Source: Ilumatobacteraceae bacterium
Lineage (GTDB): Bacteria > Actinomycetota > Acidimicrobiia > Acidimicrobiales > Ilumatobacteraceae
Direction of reading: 5' to 3'
Assembly: GCA_016650435.1 (NCBI GenBank)
Contig: JAENVT010000047.1
Span: 1 to 5,776 of the forward strand
Length of the DNA stretch: 5,776 bases
Both the position numbers and the translations under genes were made by a program. The first letter of the stretch is position 1, and the number at the start of each line of letters is the position of its first letter. The notes under the pieces were generated by a model, which was not told where the DNA came from, made no database searches, and worked only from the letters and a program-made list of their open reading frames with translations. Shown piece after piece: positions 1 through 5,776 of this stretch.

Positions 1-460
1 CATGGCCGTCGCGCATGCACACCGAAGCAGCCAACACGTCGTCGACGTTGGCGAGCGTCGACAACTGCCCGGCCTCGGCAGCCGAAATCATTCGGCTCGG
101 CACCCCCATCGAGTTCTGCAACGCAGTGTTCGTCTCGAAGGCAGTGACGTCGGCGGGATCGGTGAGCAAGAACAGGTAGCCGACCTGTTGCAGACCGATC
201 TCGGCGCCCGGCCGTTCGGCGAACCTCTCGAAGGCGTCCATCGATCGCAACGCCAAGGCAATGTTGATCTCGTCGGAGAATTGCAAGCGAACACCGCCCG
301 CCGACTTCGACGTCGAGCCGCACGACAGTTGATCGGCCTCGAGCAGCAGCACGTCGGTGACGCCGCCTTCGGCGAGGTGGAACGCCGCGCTGGCACCCAT
401 CACCCCGCCGCCGATGATGACCACCTCAGCGCGATCGGGGAGCGATTGGTCCAAGGCCAT
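1..460 (-). CDS. FAD-dependent oxidoreductase, DAO family (N-terminal part, runs off the left edge)
   Basis: The minus-strand frame is open from an ATG at 460 to the window edge, giving 153 codons with no stop. Residues 13-22 (VVIIGGGVMG) form the Rossmann dinucleotide-binding GxGxxG motif. An acidic residue ends the second strand (LLLEA, E41), as expected for binding the FAD ribose. Residues 48-58 (GSTSKSAGGVR) match the conserved segment after the Rossmann fold in the D-amino-acid oxidase / sarcosine oxidase / dimethylglycine dehydrogenase group (DAO fold). These enzymes oxidise amines or amino acids using FAD and are usually around 370-450 residues, so well over half is missing, including most substrate-binding residues. 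The substrate therefore cannot be named. No clear Shine-Dalgarno sequence precedes the ATG, so a leaderless transcript is possible. The gene is divergent from the ureohydrolase, which suggests a shared control region. The family call is solid; sarcosine, glycine or D-amino acid as substrate would be a guess. Confidence 0.87.
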   Translation of the reverse strand, partial: MALDQSLPDRAEVVIIGGGVMGASAAFHLAEGGVTDVLLLEADQLSCGSTSKSAGGVRLQFSDEINIALALRSMDAFERFAERPGAEIGLQQVGYLFLLTDPADVTAFETNTALQNSMGVPSRMISAAEAGQLSTLANVDDVLAASVCMRDGH

Positions 461-473
461 ACAGTCTCTGAGT

Positions 474-1448
474 GTGACCGATCAGCCCGCTCCGATCCAA
501 CCCGTCGCTGCCACCACGATGCCGCGCTATGCAGGGTCCGCGACGTTCGTGCGCCTGCCGGAGCTACGCGACGTCGGTCGCTGTGATGTCGCGATACTCG
601 GCGCACCGTTCGATGGAGGTGTCAGCTTCCGACCCGGTGCCCGCTTCGGTCCGATGGCTGTGCGCCAGGCATCTCGGGCTCTCCGTCCGCAATACCACCC
701 GCAGTTCGATGTGCAACCGTTCGCCAACCTGCAGTTCGCCGATGCCGGCGACGTCGCCTGCAACCCGTATTCGATCGCTGAGTCATTGGCCGCGATCGAG
801 GCGCGGGCCGGCGAGTTGCTCGGCCCCGCAGAAGGCCCTCATCCTGTCGACGGTCTGATCACCATCGGCGGTGACCACACCATCGCCTATGCGTTGTTGA
901 AGGCGATGCATCGCCGTTTCGGCAAGGTCGCGCTGGTGCACTTCGATGCACACCTCGACACGTGGGACGTGTACTTCGGCGAACGCTTCACCCATGGCAC
1001 CCCGTTCCGGCGTGCTGCCGAAGAAGGCTTGTTCGACACCGAGGCATCGATGCACGTCGGCATCCGCGGACCGATCTATTCCCCCTCCGATTACGTCGAC
1101 GACGCCGCGTTGGGTTTCTCGATGATCAGCTGCGACGACATTCAGCGGCTGGGAGTCGACGCGGTCGCGCAACGCATTCGCGCCCGAGTCGGCGATCGTC
1201 CGTTGTATCTGTCGATCGACATCGACGTGCTCGACCCGGCCCACGCACCGGGCACCGGCACACCCGAGATCGCCGGGATGACCAGCCGCGAACTGGTGAT
1301 GATCCTGCGCGGCCTGGCGGGCATGAACCTCGTGTCGGGAGATGTCGTCGAGGTCGCGCCGGCATACGACCACGCCGAGATCACATCGCTCGCCGCGGCA
1401 ACCACGGTCTACGAACTGGCCTGCCTGATGGCGGTGAAGAACCGCTGA
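474..1448 (+). CDS. Ureohydrolase, agmatinase / guanidino-compound hydrolase family
   Basis: This is a complete gene of 324 residues from GTG 474, close to the roughly 300-320 residues usual for agmatinases (SpeB). All metal-ligand motifs of the arginase/agmatinase fold are visible: GGDHT with H135; FDAHLDTWD with D158, H160 and D162; and SIDIDVLDP with D249 and D251, followed by PGTGTPE (259-265). E293 in EVAP is the conserved late glutamate. These six ligands bind the dinuclear Mn (or Ni) centre that hydrolyses a guanidino group to urea and an amine. The N-terminal PRYAG and GAPFDGG segments also fit this family. The substrate could be agmatine, guanidinobutyrate, guanidinopropionate or another guanidino compound; sequence alone does not decide. 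ATG 519 (309 residues) is an alternative start. Neither start has a good ribosome site. An ORF extending upstream to 357 is antisense to the oxidoreductase and was not used. The stop lies 15 bases from the convergent livF stop. Confidence 0.93.
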   Translation: MTDQPAPIQPVAATTMPRYAGSATFVRLPELRDVGRCDVAILGAPFDGGVSFRPGARFGPMAVRQASRALRPQYHPQFDVQPFANLQFADAGDVACNPYSIAESLAAIEARAGELLGPAEGPHPVDGLITIGGDHTIAYALLKAMHRRFGKVALVHFDAHLDTWDVYFGERFTHGTPFRRAAEEGLFDTEASMHVGIRGPIYSPSDYVDDAALGFSMISCDDIQRLGVDAVAQRIRARVGDRPLYLSIDIDVLDPAHAPGTGTPEIAGMTSRELVMILRGLAGMNLVSGDVVEVAPAYDHAEITSLAAATTVYELACLMAVKNR

Positions 1449-1463
1449 CAAGCAAGTTGGCCT

Positions 1464-2225
1464 CTAGTCCTCGCCGAGGTACGCCTTGCGCACTTCGTCG
1501 TTGTGGGCCAGCTCGTTCGCCGGCCCCTCGAGGGTGATGTGACCGGTCTCGAGCACGTATGCGTGGTCGGCGATGTTGAGGGCAACGAGCGCGTTCTGTT
1601 CGACCAGCAGCACCGTCGTGCCTTGCTCGTTGACCTTGCGGATCGTCTCGAAGACACTGTCGACCAACACCGGCGCCAGCCCCATGGACGGCTCGTCGAG
1701 CAGCAGCAACCGCGGTTGAGCCATCAGGGCGCGGCCCATGGCCAACATCTGCTGCTCGCCACCCGACAACGTGCCTGACTTCTGCGTGATGCGTTCTTTC
1801 AATCGTGGGAACAGTTCGAAGACTCGTTCCATATCCACGGCGATAGCGGCCTTGTCGGTCCGCAGGAACGCCCCAAGTTCGAGGTTTTCGGTCACCGTCA
1901 TGCGCGGGAAGATCCGTCGGCCTTCTGGGCTCTGGGCGATACCGCGTTGTGCAACCTCATGCCCTTTCAAGCCCGACACCCGCTGACCTTCGAAATGAAT
2001 CTCGCCACGTTTTGGCTTGAGCAGCCCGGAGATCGTGCGCATCGTGGTCGATTTGCCGGCGCCGTTGCCGCCGATCAACGTCACGATCTCGCCGGGGTAG
2101 ACGGTCAGCGAGATTCCTTTGACCGCGGCGATGTTGCCGTAGAACACGTGGATGTCGTCGACCGTCAGCATCGGTTCGCGACCGGCGGCGCGTGCCGAGG
2201 GGTGAGTCACATCGGTAAATGTCAT
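1464..2225 (-). CDS. livF: Branched-chain amino acid ABC transporter ATP-binding protein LivF
   Basis: A 253-residue cytoplasmic ATPase that would pair with LivG to power the LivHM permease. Visible ABC motifs are Walker A G52-T60 (GGNGAGKST), the Q-loop glutamine Q98 in IAQSPEGRRIFP, the signature LSGGEQQM (153-160) and Walker B LLLLDEP with D177 and E178. The switch region reads VEQN (208-211) instead of the usual histidine, which is the normal LivF form and not a defect. The C-terminal VRKAYLGED also matches LivF. ATG 2225 was chosen because GGAAGG lies 6 bases upstream and because its ATGA overlaps the livG stop. M19 (2171) is an alternative that would give the length more typical of the family (about 235 residues), but its ribosome site is poor. 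It is the last gene of the operon, convergent with the ureohydrolase. A urea transporter UrtE-like role is less likely, since the Walker A is GAGKST. Confidence 0.95.
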   Translation of the reverse strand: MTFTDVTHPSARAAGREPMLTVDDIHVFYGNIAAVKGISLTVYPGEIVTLIGGNGAGKSTTMRTISGLLKPKRGEIHFEGQRVSGLKGHEVAQRGIAQSPEGRRIFPRMTVTENLELGAFLRTDKAAIAVDMERVFELFPRLKERITQKSGTLSGGEQQMLAMGRALMAQPRLLLLDEPSMGLAPVLVDSVFETIRKVNEQGTTVLLVEQNALVALNIADHAYVLETGHITLEGPANELAHNDEVRKAYLGED

Positions 2226-3007
2226 GCTGCGCCTTCCGTTGCCGACTTGCCGAGGTATGCCTCGATGACACGATGGTCGGCACGAATCTCTGCCGGCGTG
2301 CCCTCGGCGATCTTGGCGCCGTACTCCAAAACGGTGATCCGCTCGGCAGTGCCCATGACCACCTTCATGTCGTGTTCGATCAACAGGATCGTGATCTGCC
2401 GCTCGTCGCGCACGCGGTGCACGAACGCGGTGAACGCCGCCGACTCCTGTGGGTTCATGCCTGCCGTCGGCTCGTCGAGCAACAGCAGCTTCGGCCGCAG
2501 GGCCAGAGCACGAGCGACCTCGAGGCGGCGCTGGTCACCGTACGGCAGGTTCTTGGCGAACTCTTCGTCTGTACCGCCAATGCCGACGAACTCGAGCAGC
2601 TCTTTCGCGGTGTTGCGCGCATCACGCTCTTCGTGTCGCTGTTTCGGTAGACGCAGGATGGTCGATGCAACGCCGCTGCGCAGATGTGGATGCATGGCCA
2701 CCATCACGTTCTCTGCAGCAGTCATCGCGCCGAAGAGGCGGATGTTCTGAAAGGTTCGCGCCATGCCACGGGCGGCGATGGCGTGCGGCGGCACACCGAG
2801 CACCGAGCGCCCGTCGAAGTCGACGTGGCCCTGTGTCGGCGTGTAGAGCCCGGTGAGGACGTTGAAAAACGTGGTCTTGCCGGCCCCATTTGGTCCGATG
2901 AGCGCAACGATCGCACCGATTGGAATGTTGAAGTCGACGTCGTTGACGGCGGTCAGACCACCGAACTGCACTCGTACTTCACGGGCGTCGAGCAGTAGAT
3001 CTGTCAT
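2222..3007 (-). CDS. livG: Branched-chain amino acid ABC transporter ATP-binding protein LivG
   Basis: A 261-residue cytoplasmic ATPase, the first of the two nucleotide-binding subunits of the Liv transporter. It has Walker A G38-T46 (GPNGAGKTT), the Q-loop Q87 in RTFQNIRLF, and Walker B LLLLDEP with D178 and E179 followed by TAGMNPQE, a typical LivG sequence. The switch histidine is H212 in EHDM. The signature is LPYGDQRRLEVARAL (154-168), in which the canonical LSGGQ is replaced by PYGDQ; this is the usual LivG variant. The C-terminus ends IEAYLG plus a short tail, as in the family. The ATG at 3007 overlaps the livM TGA by 4 bases (ATGA), and a GGAG sits about 10 bases upstream, inside the livM 3' end, so translation is probably coupled. 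Its own stop overlaps the livF start in the same way. Confidence 0.96.
   Translation of the reverse strand: MTDLLLDAREVRVQFGGLTAVNDVDFNIPIGAIVALIGPNGAGKTTFFNVLTGLYTPTQGHVDFDGRSVLGVPPHAIAARGMARTFQNIRLFGAMTAAENVMVAMHPHLRSGVASTILRLPKQRHEERDARNTAKELLEFVGIGGTDEEFAKNLPYGDQRRLEVARALALRPKLLLLDEPTAGMNPQESAAFTAFVHRVRDERQITILLIEHDMKVVMGTAERITVLEYGAKIAEGTPAEIRADHRVIEAYLGKSATEGAA
2232..2237 (-). promoter_or_regulatory. Ribosome binding site of livF
   Basis: GGAAGG on the minus strand lies near the end of livG, 6 bases before ATG 2225. It supports that start over the internal ATG at 2171, which has no comparable site. Confidence 0.6.
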
Positions 3008-4284
3008 GCGTCACCAACTCCAGCTGTGAGCGTCGGATGGTCTCCCAAAACTTCCTCCTGGCTTTGCAGTACTTGCTGCTCGGCCTTCTTGACCTGTTTC
3101 GATCTGGCCGCAGGAATGAAACCGTCGGGGCGGAACAACATCATCAACACCAGCACGAGCCCGAACAAACCGAACTGCAGGTTGATGAAGTTGAAATTGG
3201 CAAAGTAACTGCCGTCGGGAGCGGCCTTGTTGATCTTGGCGCCGATGTAAGTGAGGCCGGTGTAGTTGAACCAGGTGATGACCACGGCGCCGAGAATTGC
3301 GCCCCAGACGTTGCCCATGCCGCCGAGGATCACGGCGCACAGCACAATGATCGAGAATGAAAACGTGAACGTGTCGACGTTGACCGTGCCGACGATGGTT
3401 GCGTAGAACGCGCCGCCAACTCCGCCGGCTACTGCACCCACCGCATACGACCACAGCTTGGTGCGCATCAATGGCACACCCATCAAGCTGGCCGCCAGTT
3501 CGTCTTCGCGGATAGCCATCCACGCCCGACCCAGACGACCGTCGCGCAATTTCACCGACACCCACACGAACAAGCCACAGAAGGCGAGAATTACGTAGTA
3601 CTTGGTTCGATAGTCACTGGAGACGATCGTCTTCGGAATGCCGGGTATGTAGTTGAGGAAGCCCATCCCGACCCGGTCGACAGGCCCGATGCCCTTTGTG
3701 CCGTTGGTCAGGTTGAGGTGGCCCGGGGGAACGTCGTCGCTGTTGCGGAAGACCTCGGGCAGGATCTCGCCGAAGCCCAGCGTGACGAGGGCCAGGTAGT
3801 CGCTACTCAAGCGCAGCGTCGGCACACCGATGACGACACCGGCAGCCGCGGCAACGATGCCGGCGACGACGACGACGATCCAGAACGACAGGTGGATGCC
3901 GGGAATCTTGTGGCTCGCCGCATCGAGGAAGTGGATGTTGATGGTTCTCCAGCCCGTGGAGACGTTGACGGCAAAGTCCGACATCAACCACGCGCCGACA
4001 TATGCACCAACCAGGAAGAACGCGACGTACCCGAGGTCGAGCAAACCGGCGAACCCCACAACGATGTTGAGACCGAGCGCGAACAGCGCGTACACCGCGC
4101 AGAGGACGATTGTGAACAAAGGCAGGTAGCCGTCAGTTTCCTTCGTGAACCACAGGTGGGGCAGGACGAAGGCCAACGCCATGCTGGCCCCGCCGAGAGC
4201 AGCCCTGACAGGAGCCAAATGTCCGATGAAGTAGAGGCCTGCACCCCCGGCTAGCAAAAGAATCAATGCGGTGATCCAAACCAT
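3004..4284 (-). CDS. livM: Branched-chain amino acid ABC transporter permease LivM
   Basis: A 426-residue polytopic inner-membrane permease, near the size of E. coli LivM. Hydrophobic segments include roughly residues 2-20, 28-43, 55-76, 85-101, 133-153, 228-245, 278-300, 309-335 and 369-385. Family landmarks are the GLNIVVGFAGLLDLGYVAFF region (71-90), TLRLSSDYLALVTLGFGEI (156-174), the cytoplasmic coupling loop GRAWMAIREDELAASLMGV (252-270) that contacts the ATPases, GGMGNVWGA (321-329) and FRPDGFIP (384-391). A charged, glutamine-rich cytoplasmic tail follows (about 392-426). ATG 4284 was chosen over an in-frame ATG at 4380 because the longer form adds 32 hydrophilic residues lying over the livH coding region. 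ATG 4284 also has AGGAGAAGG 7 bases upstream. Only 2 bases separate it from the livH stop, and it overlaps livG by 4 bases. Confidence 0.95.
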   Translation of the reverse strand: MVWITALILLLAGGAGLYFIGHLAPVRAALGGASMALAFVLPHLWFTKETDGYLPLFTIVLCAVYALFALGLNIVVGFAGLLDLGYVAFFLVGAYVGAWLMSDFAVNVSTGWRTINIHFLDAASHKIPGIHLSFWIVVVVAGIVAAAAGVVIGVPTLRLSSDYLALVTLGFGEILPEVFRNSDDVPPGHLNLTNGTKGIGPVDRVGMGFLNYIPGIPKTIVSSDYRTKYYVILAFCGLFVWVSVKLRDGRLGRAWMAIREDELAASLMGVPLMRTKLWSYAVGAVAGGVGGAFYATIVGTVNVDTFTFSFSIIVLCAVILGGMGNVWGAILGAVVITWFNYTGLTYIGAKINKAAPDGSYFANFNFINLQFGLFGLVLVLMMLFRPDGFIPAARSKQVKKAEQQVLQSQEEVLGDHPTLTAGVGDA

Positions 4285-4286
4285 GG

Positions 4287-5324
4287 CTACACCTTCTCCT
4301 GCTGACGCTTGCCGAATATTCCAGCGGGCCTGAAGATGATCATCAGGATCAGGATGCCGAACAGCACCGTCTGAGTCCATTTCTGACCAGGGAAGAACCC
4401 GAGGGCGCTGTCATTGAGTGATTGGATGACACCGATCAGCACACCGCCGATCACCGCGCCGAGCAGGTTGCCGACGCCGCCGAGCACGGCCGCGGTGAAG
4501 GCAATCAGGCCAAGACGAAACCCGGCGTCGTAGCGAGTCTGGCCGTTGACCTGCACAAACATGGTGCCCGCCGCGCCGGCAAGGGCACCGCCGAGGGCGA
4601 ACACGTAGGAGATGATCTTGTCGACATTTATGCCCATCAGCAGTGAGGCATCGCGGTCCTGAGCGGTTGCGCGCATTGCCTTGCCGACCTTTGTCTTCTG
4701 CACGATCCACGTCATCAGCAGCAGCAACGGGATGGTGATGCCGATCACGATGATGTACTTGACGCGGATCTGAATGGATCCGATGTGCAGAGAGGATTGT
4801 GGCAGCACACTGATTCGCGAATGCGGCGCCGATCCGTTCATCAGGATGCCGATGTTCTGCAGGATGAAGCTGACACCGACGGCAGTGATCAGCGGCGCCA
4901 ACTTCGGCGCGTTTCGCAGGCGCCGGTACGCCAGCTTCTCGATGGTCACATTGATCGCCGCGCACAACGCCATCACCGCCAACATCACGACTGCGAGGAG
5001 CAACCAGGCCTTCGGTGACGACTTTGTCTGGTTGAGGCGATCCTCCATGAAGATCGCAGCAAGCACAGAGCCCATCATGAACAGATCGCCGTGAGCGAAG
5101 TTGATCAACTCGATGATGCCGTAGACCATCGTGTATCCGAGCGCAATCAACGCGTACAGCGCTCCGTTGGACAACCCGATGACCAAGACCTGAGTGAACG
5201 TCTTCGGGCCATCGATGAATGCAAAGACGACGACGAGAGCAGCAATCACCAGGACGGCGTAACTCAAGATCTGAAATGGCGTCAGCGGCTTTCGACGCCT
5301 GAGCGCTACTGGAACAGTAGACAA
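4287..5324 (-). CDS. livH: Branched-chain amino acid ABC transporter permease LivH
   Basis: A 345-residue inner-membrane permease that pairs with LivM. Landmarks are the conserved YALIALGYTMVYGIIELINF stretch (57-76) continuing into AHGD (77-80), the cytoplasmic coupling loop GKAMRATAQDRDASLLMGIN (214-233), GGVGNLLGAVIGG (282-294) and the terminal FRPAGIFGK (331-339). Hydrophobic segments lie around 19-37, 44-66, 81-92, 107-126, 146-163, 190-207, 236-258, 272-302 and 316-331. It is longer than the 290-310 residues usual for LivH because of about 40 extra N-terminal residues: a basic RRRK patch (9-12) and an additional hydrophobic segment. The frame is closed by TAA (5325-5327) directly before the only upstream candidate start, TTG 5324. 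That TTG has GGGGGG 5 bases before it, which could act as a Shine-Dalgarno with a G-U pair. Internal starts TTG 5267 (L20) or GTG 5249 (V26) are alternatives. Function is sure; the start is not. Confidence 0.94.
   Translation of the reverse strand: MSTVPVALRRRKPLTPFQILSYAVLVIAALVVVFAFIDGPKTFTQVLVIGLSNGALYALIALGYTMVYGIIELINFAHGDLFMMGSVLAAIFMEDRLNQTKSSPKAWLLLAVVMLAVMALCAAINVTIEKLAYRRLRNAPKLAPLITAVGVSFILQNIGILMNGSAPHSRISVLPQSSLHIGSIQIRVKYIIVIGITIPLLLLMTWIVQKTKVGKAMRATAQDRDASLLMGINVDKIISYVFALGGALAGAAGTMFVQVNGQTRYDAGFRLGLIAFTAAVLGGVGNLLGAVIGGVLIGVIQSLNDSALGFFPGQKWTQTVLFGILILMIIFRPAGIFGKRQQEKV
4292..4300 (-). promoter_or_regulatory. Ribosome binding site of livM
   Basis: AGGAGAAGG on the minus strand lies within the last livH codons, 7 bases before ATG 4284. 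It is the strongest Shine-Dalgarno sequence in the window. It fixes the livM start at 4284 and excludes the longer in-frame start at 4380. Confidence 0.75.
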
Positions 5325-5329
5325 TTATA
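5324..5329 (-). promoter_or_regulatory. TATAAT hexamer, possible -10 element for livHMGF
   Basis: A perfect TATAAT lies on the minus strand at the proposed livH start, in a GC-rich region where such a match is uncommon. No convincing -35 is seen 16-18 bases upstream, where the sequence is CCGCCC-like hairpin arm, and there is no extended -10 TG. If it is a promoter, transcripts would begin near 5316-5318 and TTG 5324 could not be the start used on them. It may be coincidental, since TAA and TTG are also explained as a stop and a start. Confidence 0.3.
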
Positions 5330-5340
5330 CCCCCCGGTAT
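5327..5340. repeat. Short inverted repeat ATACC-CCCC-GGTAT overlapping the TATAAT hexamer
   Basis: On the plus strand, ATACC (5327-5331) and GGTAT (5336-5340) are perfect inverted repeats around four C residues. The site overlaps the TATAAT hexamer and sits directly upstream of livH, a position suited to an operator. The C/G tract flanked by ATA/TAT recalls operators of the CsoR/RcnR family, but the symmetry is not the usual one and no regulator is nearby. Half-sites of 5 bases can occur by chance. Confidence 0.3.
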
Positions 5341-5342
5341 GA

Positions 5343-5374
5343 ACTGGGGCGGCCCCCGAAAGGGCCACCCCAGT
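5343..5374 (-). terminator. Stem-loop between the binding-protein gene and livH (terminator, attenuator or mRNA stabiliser)
   Basis: Arms 5343-5355 and 5362-5374 form a 13-bp GC-rich stem around a 6-base loop (UUUCGG in the minus-strand RNA). On the minus strand every position pairs, with one G-U pair (5350/5367). On the plus strand the same position is a C-A mismatch, which supports the minus strand as the functional one. No U-tract follows, so it is either a U-less terminator of the type described in actinobacteria, a partial terminator, or a 3' stabilising structure. It begins 33 bases after the binding-protein stop. Such hairpins often let the binding protein be made in excess over the permease subunits. 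Confidence 0.7.
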
Positions 5375-5407
5375 CTCAATGAATGAAACTAACTTAGCTC
5401 AGTCTGA

Positions 5408-5776
5408 TCAGGCGAGCGGCCAAGCCTTCAGGAAGGTCTCGACGTTGCCCTTCATCAGCTGGATCGACATGTCGCGGACGGTCACGTCGCCGCTCGTCGA
5501 GTCAATGCTGAATTCCTTACCGATGACCGACTTGTCAGCGGGGATCGTGATCTTGCCCGAGAAGGCAGCGTCGCGAACACCCTTGCGGGTTCCGTCGGAT
5601 GCGGCGATGGACGCCATGATGTACTGCAGCGCGGCAGCACCGTAAATGGCATAGGCCGAGGCCGGATCATGTCCGAACTTGGTCTTGAAGTCATTCACGA
5701 ACTTCGCACCAGCGCCGCCGGCCTTGATCAGCTCTGACGCAGGCAAGCCGGCGAAGGAGATGTACATGCCCTGCGC
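5408..5776 (-). CDS. ABC transporter substrate-binding protein, LivK/Peripla_BP_6 type (C-terminal 122 residues, cut by the right edge)
   Basis: The minus-strand frame is open from the right edge to a TGA at 5408. It reads AQGMYISFAGLP at the edge and then has FVNDFKTKFGHDPASAYAIY (27-46), GAAALQYIMASIAA and GKITIPAD, ending in a short hydrophobic tail (FLKAWPLA). The FGHDPASAYAIYGA segment is typical of the C-terminal lobe of type I periplasmic binding proteins of the branched-chain amino acid (HAAT) family. The signal peptide or lipobox, first lobe and most ligand contacts lie outside the window, so the solute cannot be predicted; members bind Leu/Ile/Val, other amino acids, urea, amides or aromatic acids. 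The first visible ATG (5767) is internal. The gene is upstream of livH in the same direction, 83 bases away, which fits a first-gene position in the operon. Family call strong; ligand unknown. Confidence 0.9.
   Translation of the reverse strand, partial: AQGMYISFAGLPASELIKAGGAGAKFVNDFKTKFGHDPASAYAIYGAAALQYIMASIAASDGTRKGVRDAAFSGKITIPADKSVIGKEFSIDSTSGDVTVRDMSIQLMKGNVETFLKAWPLA

Noticed and set aside
357..473. Upstream in-frame starts for the ureohydrolase from 357.
   Set aside because: This stretch is the antisense of the oxidoreductase N-terminus and does not resemble the ureohydrolase family, whose similarity begins near PRYAG.
2..586. A 194-codon plus-strand frame over the oxidoreductase.
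   Set aside because: It is antisense to the frame holding the FAD-binding GxGxxG motif, and its composition is low-complexity Arg/Gln/His typical of a shadow frame.
783..1451. A 222-codon open frame on the minus strand opposite the ureohydrolase.
   Set aside because: It is antisense to a gene with all catalytic motifs, its translation is rich in Arg, Asp and His with no recognisable domain, and high GC favours such long empty frames.
1469..1479. CCTCG-C-CGAGG palindrome near the livF 3' end as a terminator.
   Set aside because: A one-base spacer cannot form a hairpin loop with this stem, there is no T-run, and it lies within livF codons.
1593..1604. Missing switch histidine in LivF (VEQN).
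   Set aside because: LivF proteins, including that of E. coli, normally carry VEQN here.
2501..2546. Apparent loss of the LSGGQ signature in LivG (reads PYGDQ).
   Set aside because: This is the normal LivG variant, and the Walker A, Q-loop, Walker B and switch histidine are intact.
4285..4380. An upstream in-frame start for livM at 4380.
   Set aside because: It would add 32 hydrophilic residues inside livH coding sequence, while ATG 4284 has a strong ribosome site and begins directly at the first membrane segment.
1..5776. CRISPR arrays, insertion sequences, tRNA genes, toxin-antitoxin or defence modules.
   Set aside because: No spaced direct repeats, transposase motifs, tRNA-like cloverleaf or unexplained coding stretch was found. 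Every interval over 300 bases is covered by a recognised gene.

Overview
The window looks like an ordinary chromosomal segment of a high-GC bacterium. By eye it is GC-rich throughout, with strong G/C preference at third codon positions, a GTG and a TTG start, and ATGA stop/start overlaps. Protein style and gene content fit an actinobacterium best (possibly an Acidimicrobiia or Thermoleophilia-like lineage). That placement is an inference from style only; no rRNA or other marker gene is present.

Left part (1-1448). A FAD-dependent DAO-family oxidoreductase runs leftward off the window edge, so only its N-terminal 153 residues are visible. It is divergent from a complete ureohydrolase (agmatinase/guanidino-acid hydrolase family) on the plus strand. 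The proposed starts are 13 bases apart, so any promoters must overlap the opposite gene or its start region.

Right part (1464-5776). A high-affinity branched-chain amino acid (HAAT/Liv-type) ABC transporter is encoded entirely on the minus strand in the canonical order: substrate-binding protein (C-terminal 122 residues only, cut by the right edge), livH, livM, livG, livF. livH and livM are 2 bases apart. livM/livG and livG/livF overlap by 4 bases (ATGA), so the four genes should be translationally coupled in one operon. The 83-base gap between the binding-protein gene and livH carries a strong 13-bp hairpin, a perfect TATAAT hexamer and a small inverted repeat at the livH start. This is the main regulatory spot in the window.

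The binding protein would capture an amino acid or related solute outside the membrane. LivH and LivM form the channel, and LivG and LivF hydrolyse ATP. The ureohydrolase releases urea from a guanidino compound. The oxidoreductase would oxidise an amine or amino acid. Together these suggest uptake and catabolism of nitrogenous organic solutes, but the ureohydrolase is convergent to the transporter operon, so shared function is only inferred. I found no mobile element, CRISPR array, RNA gene or clearly undescribed system.
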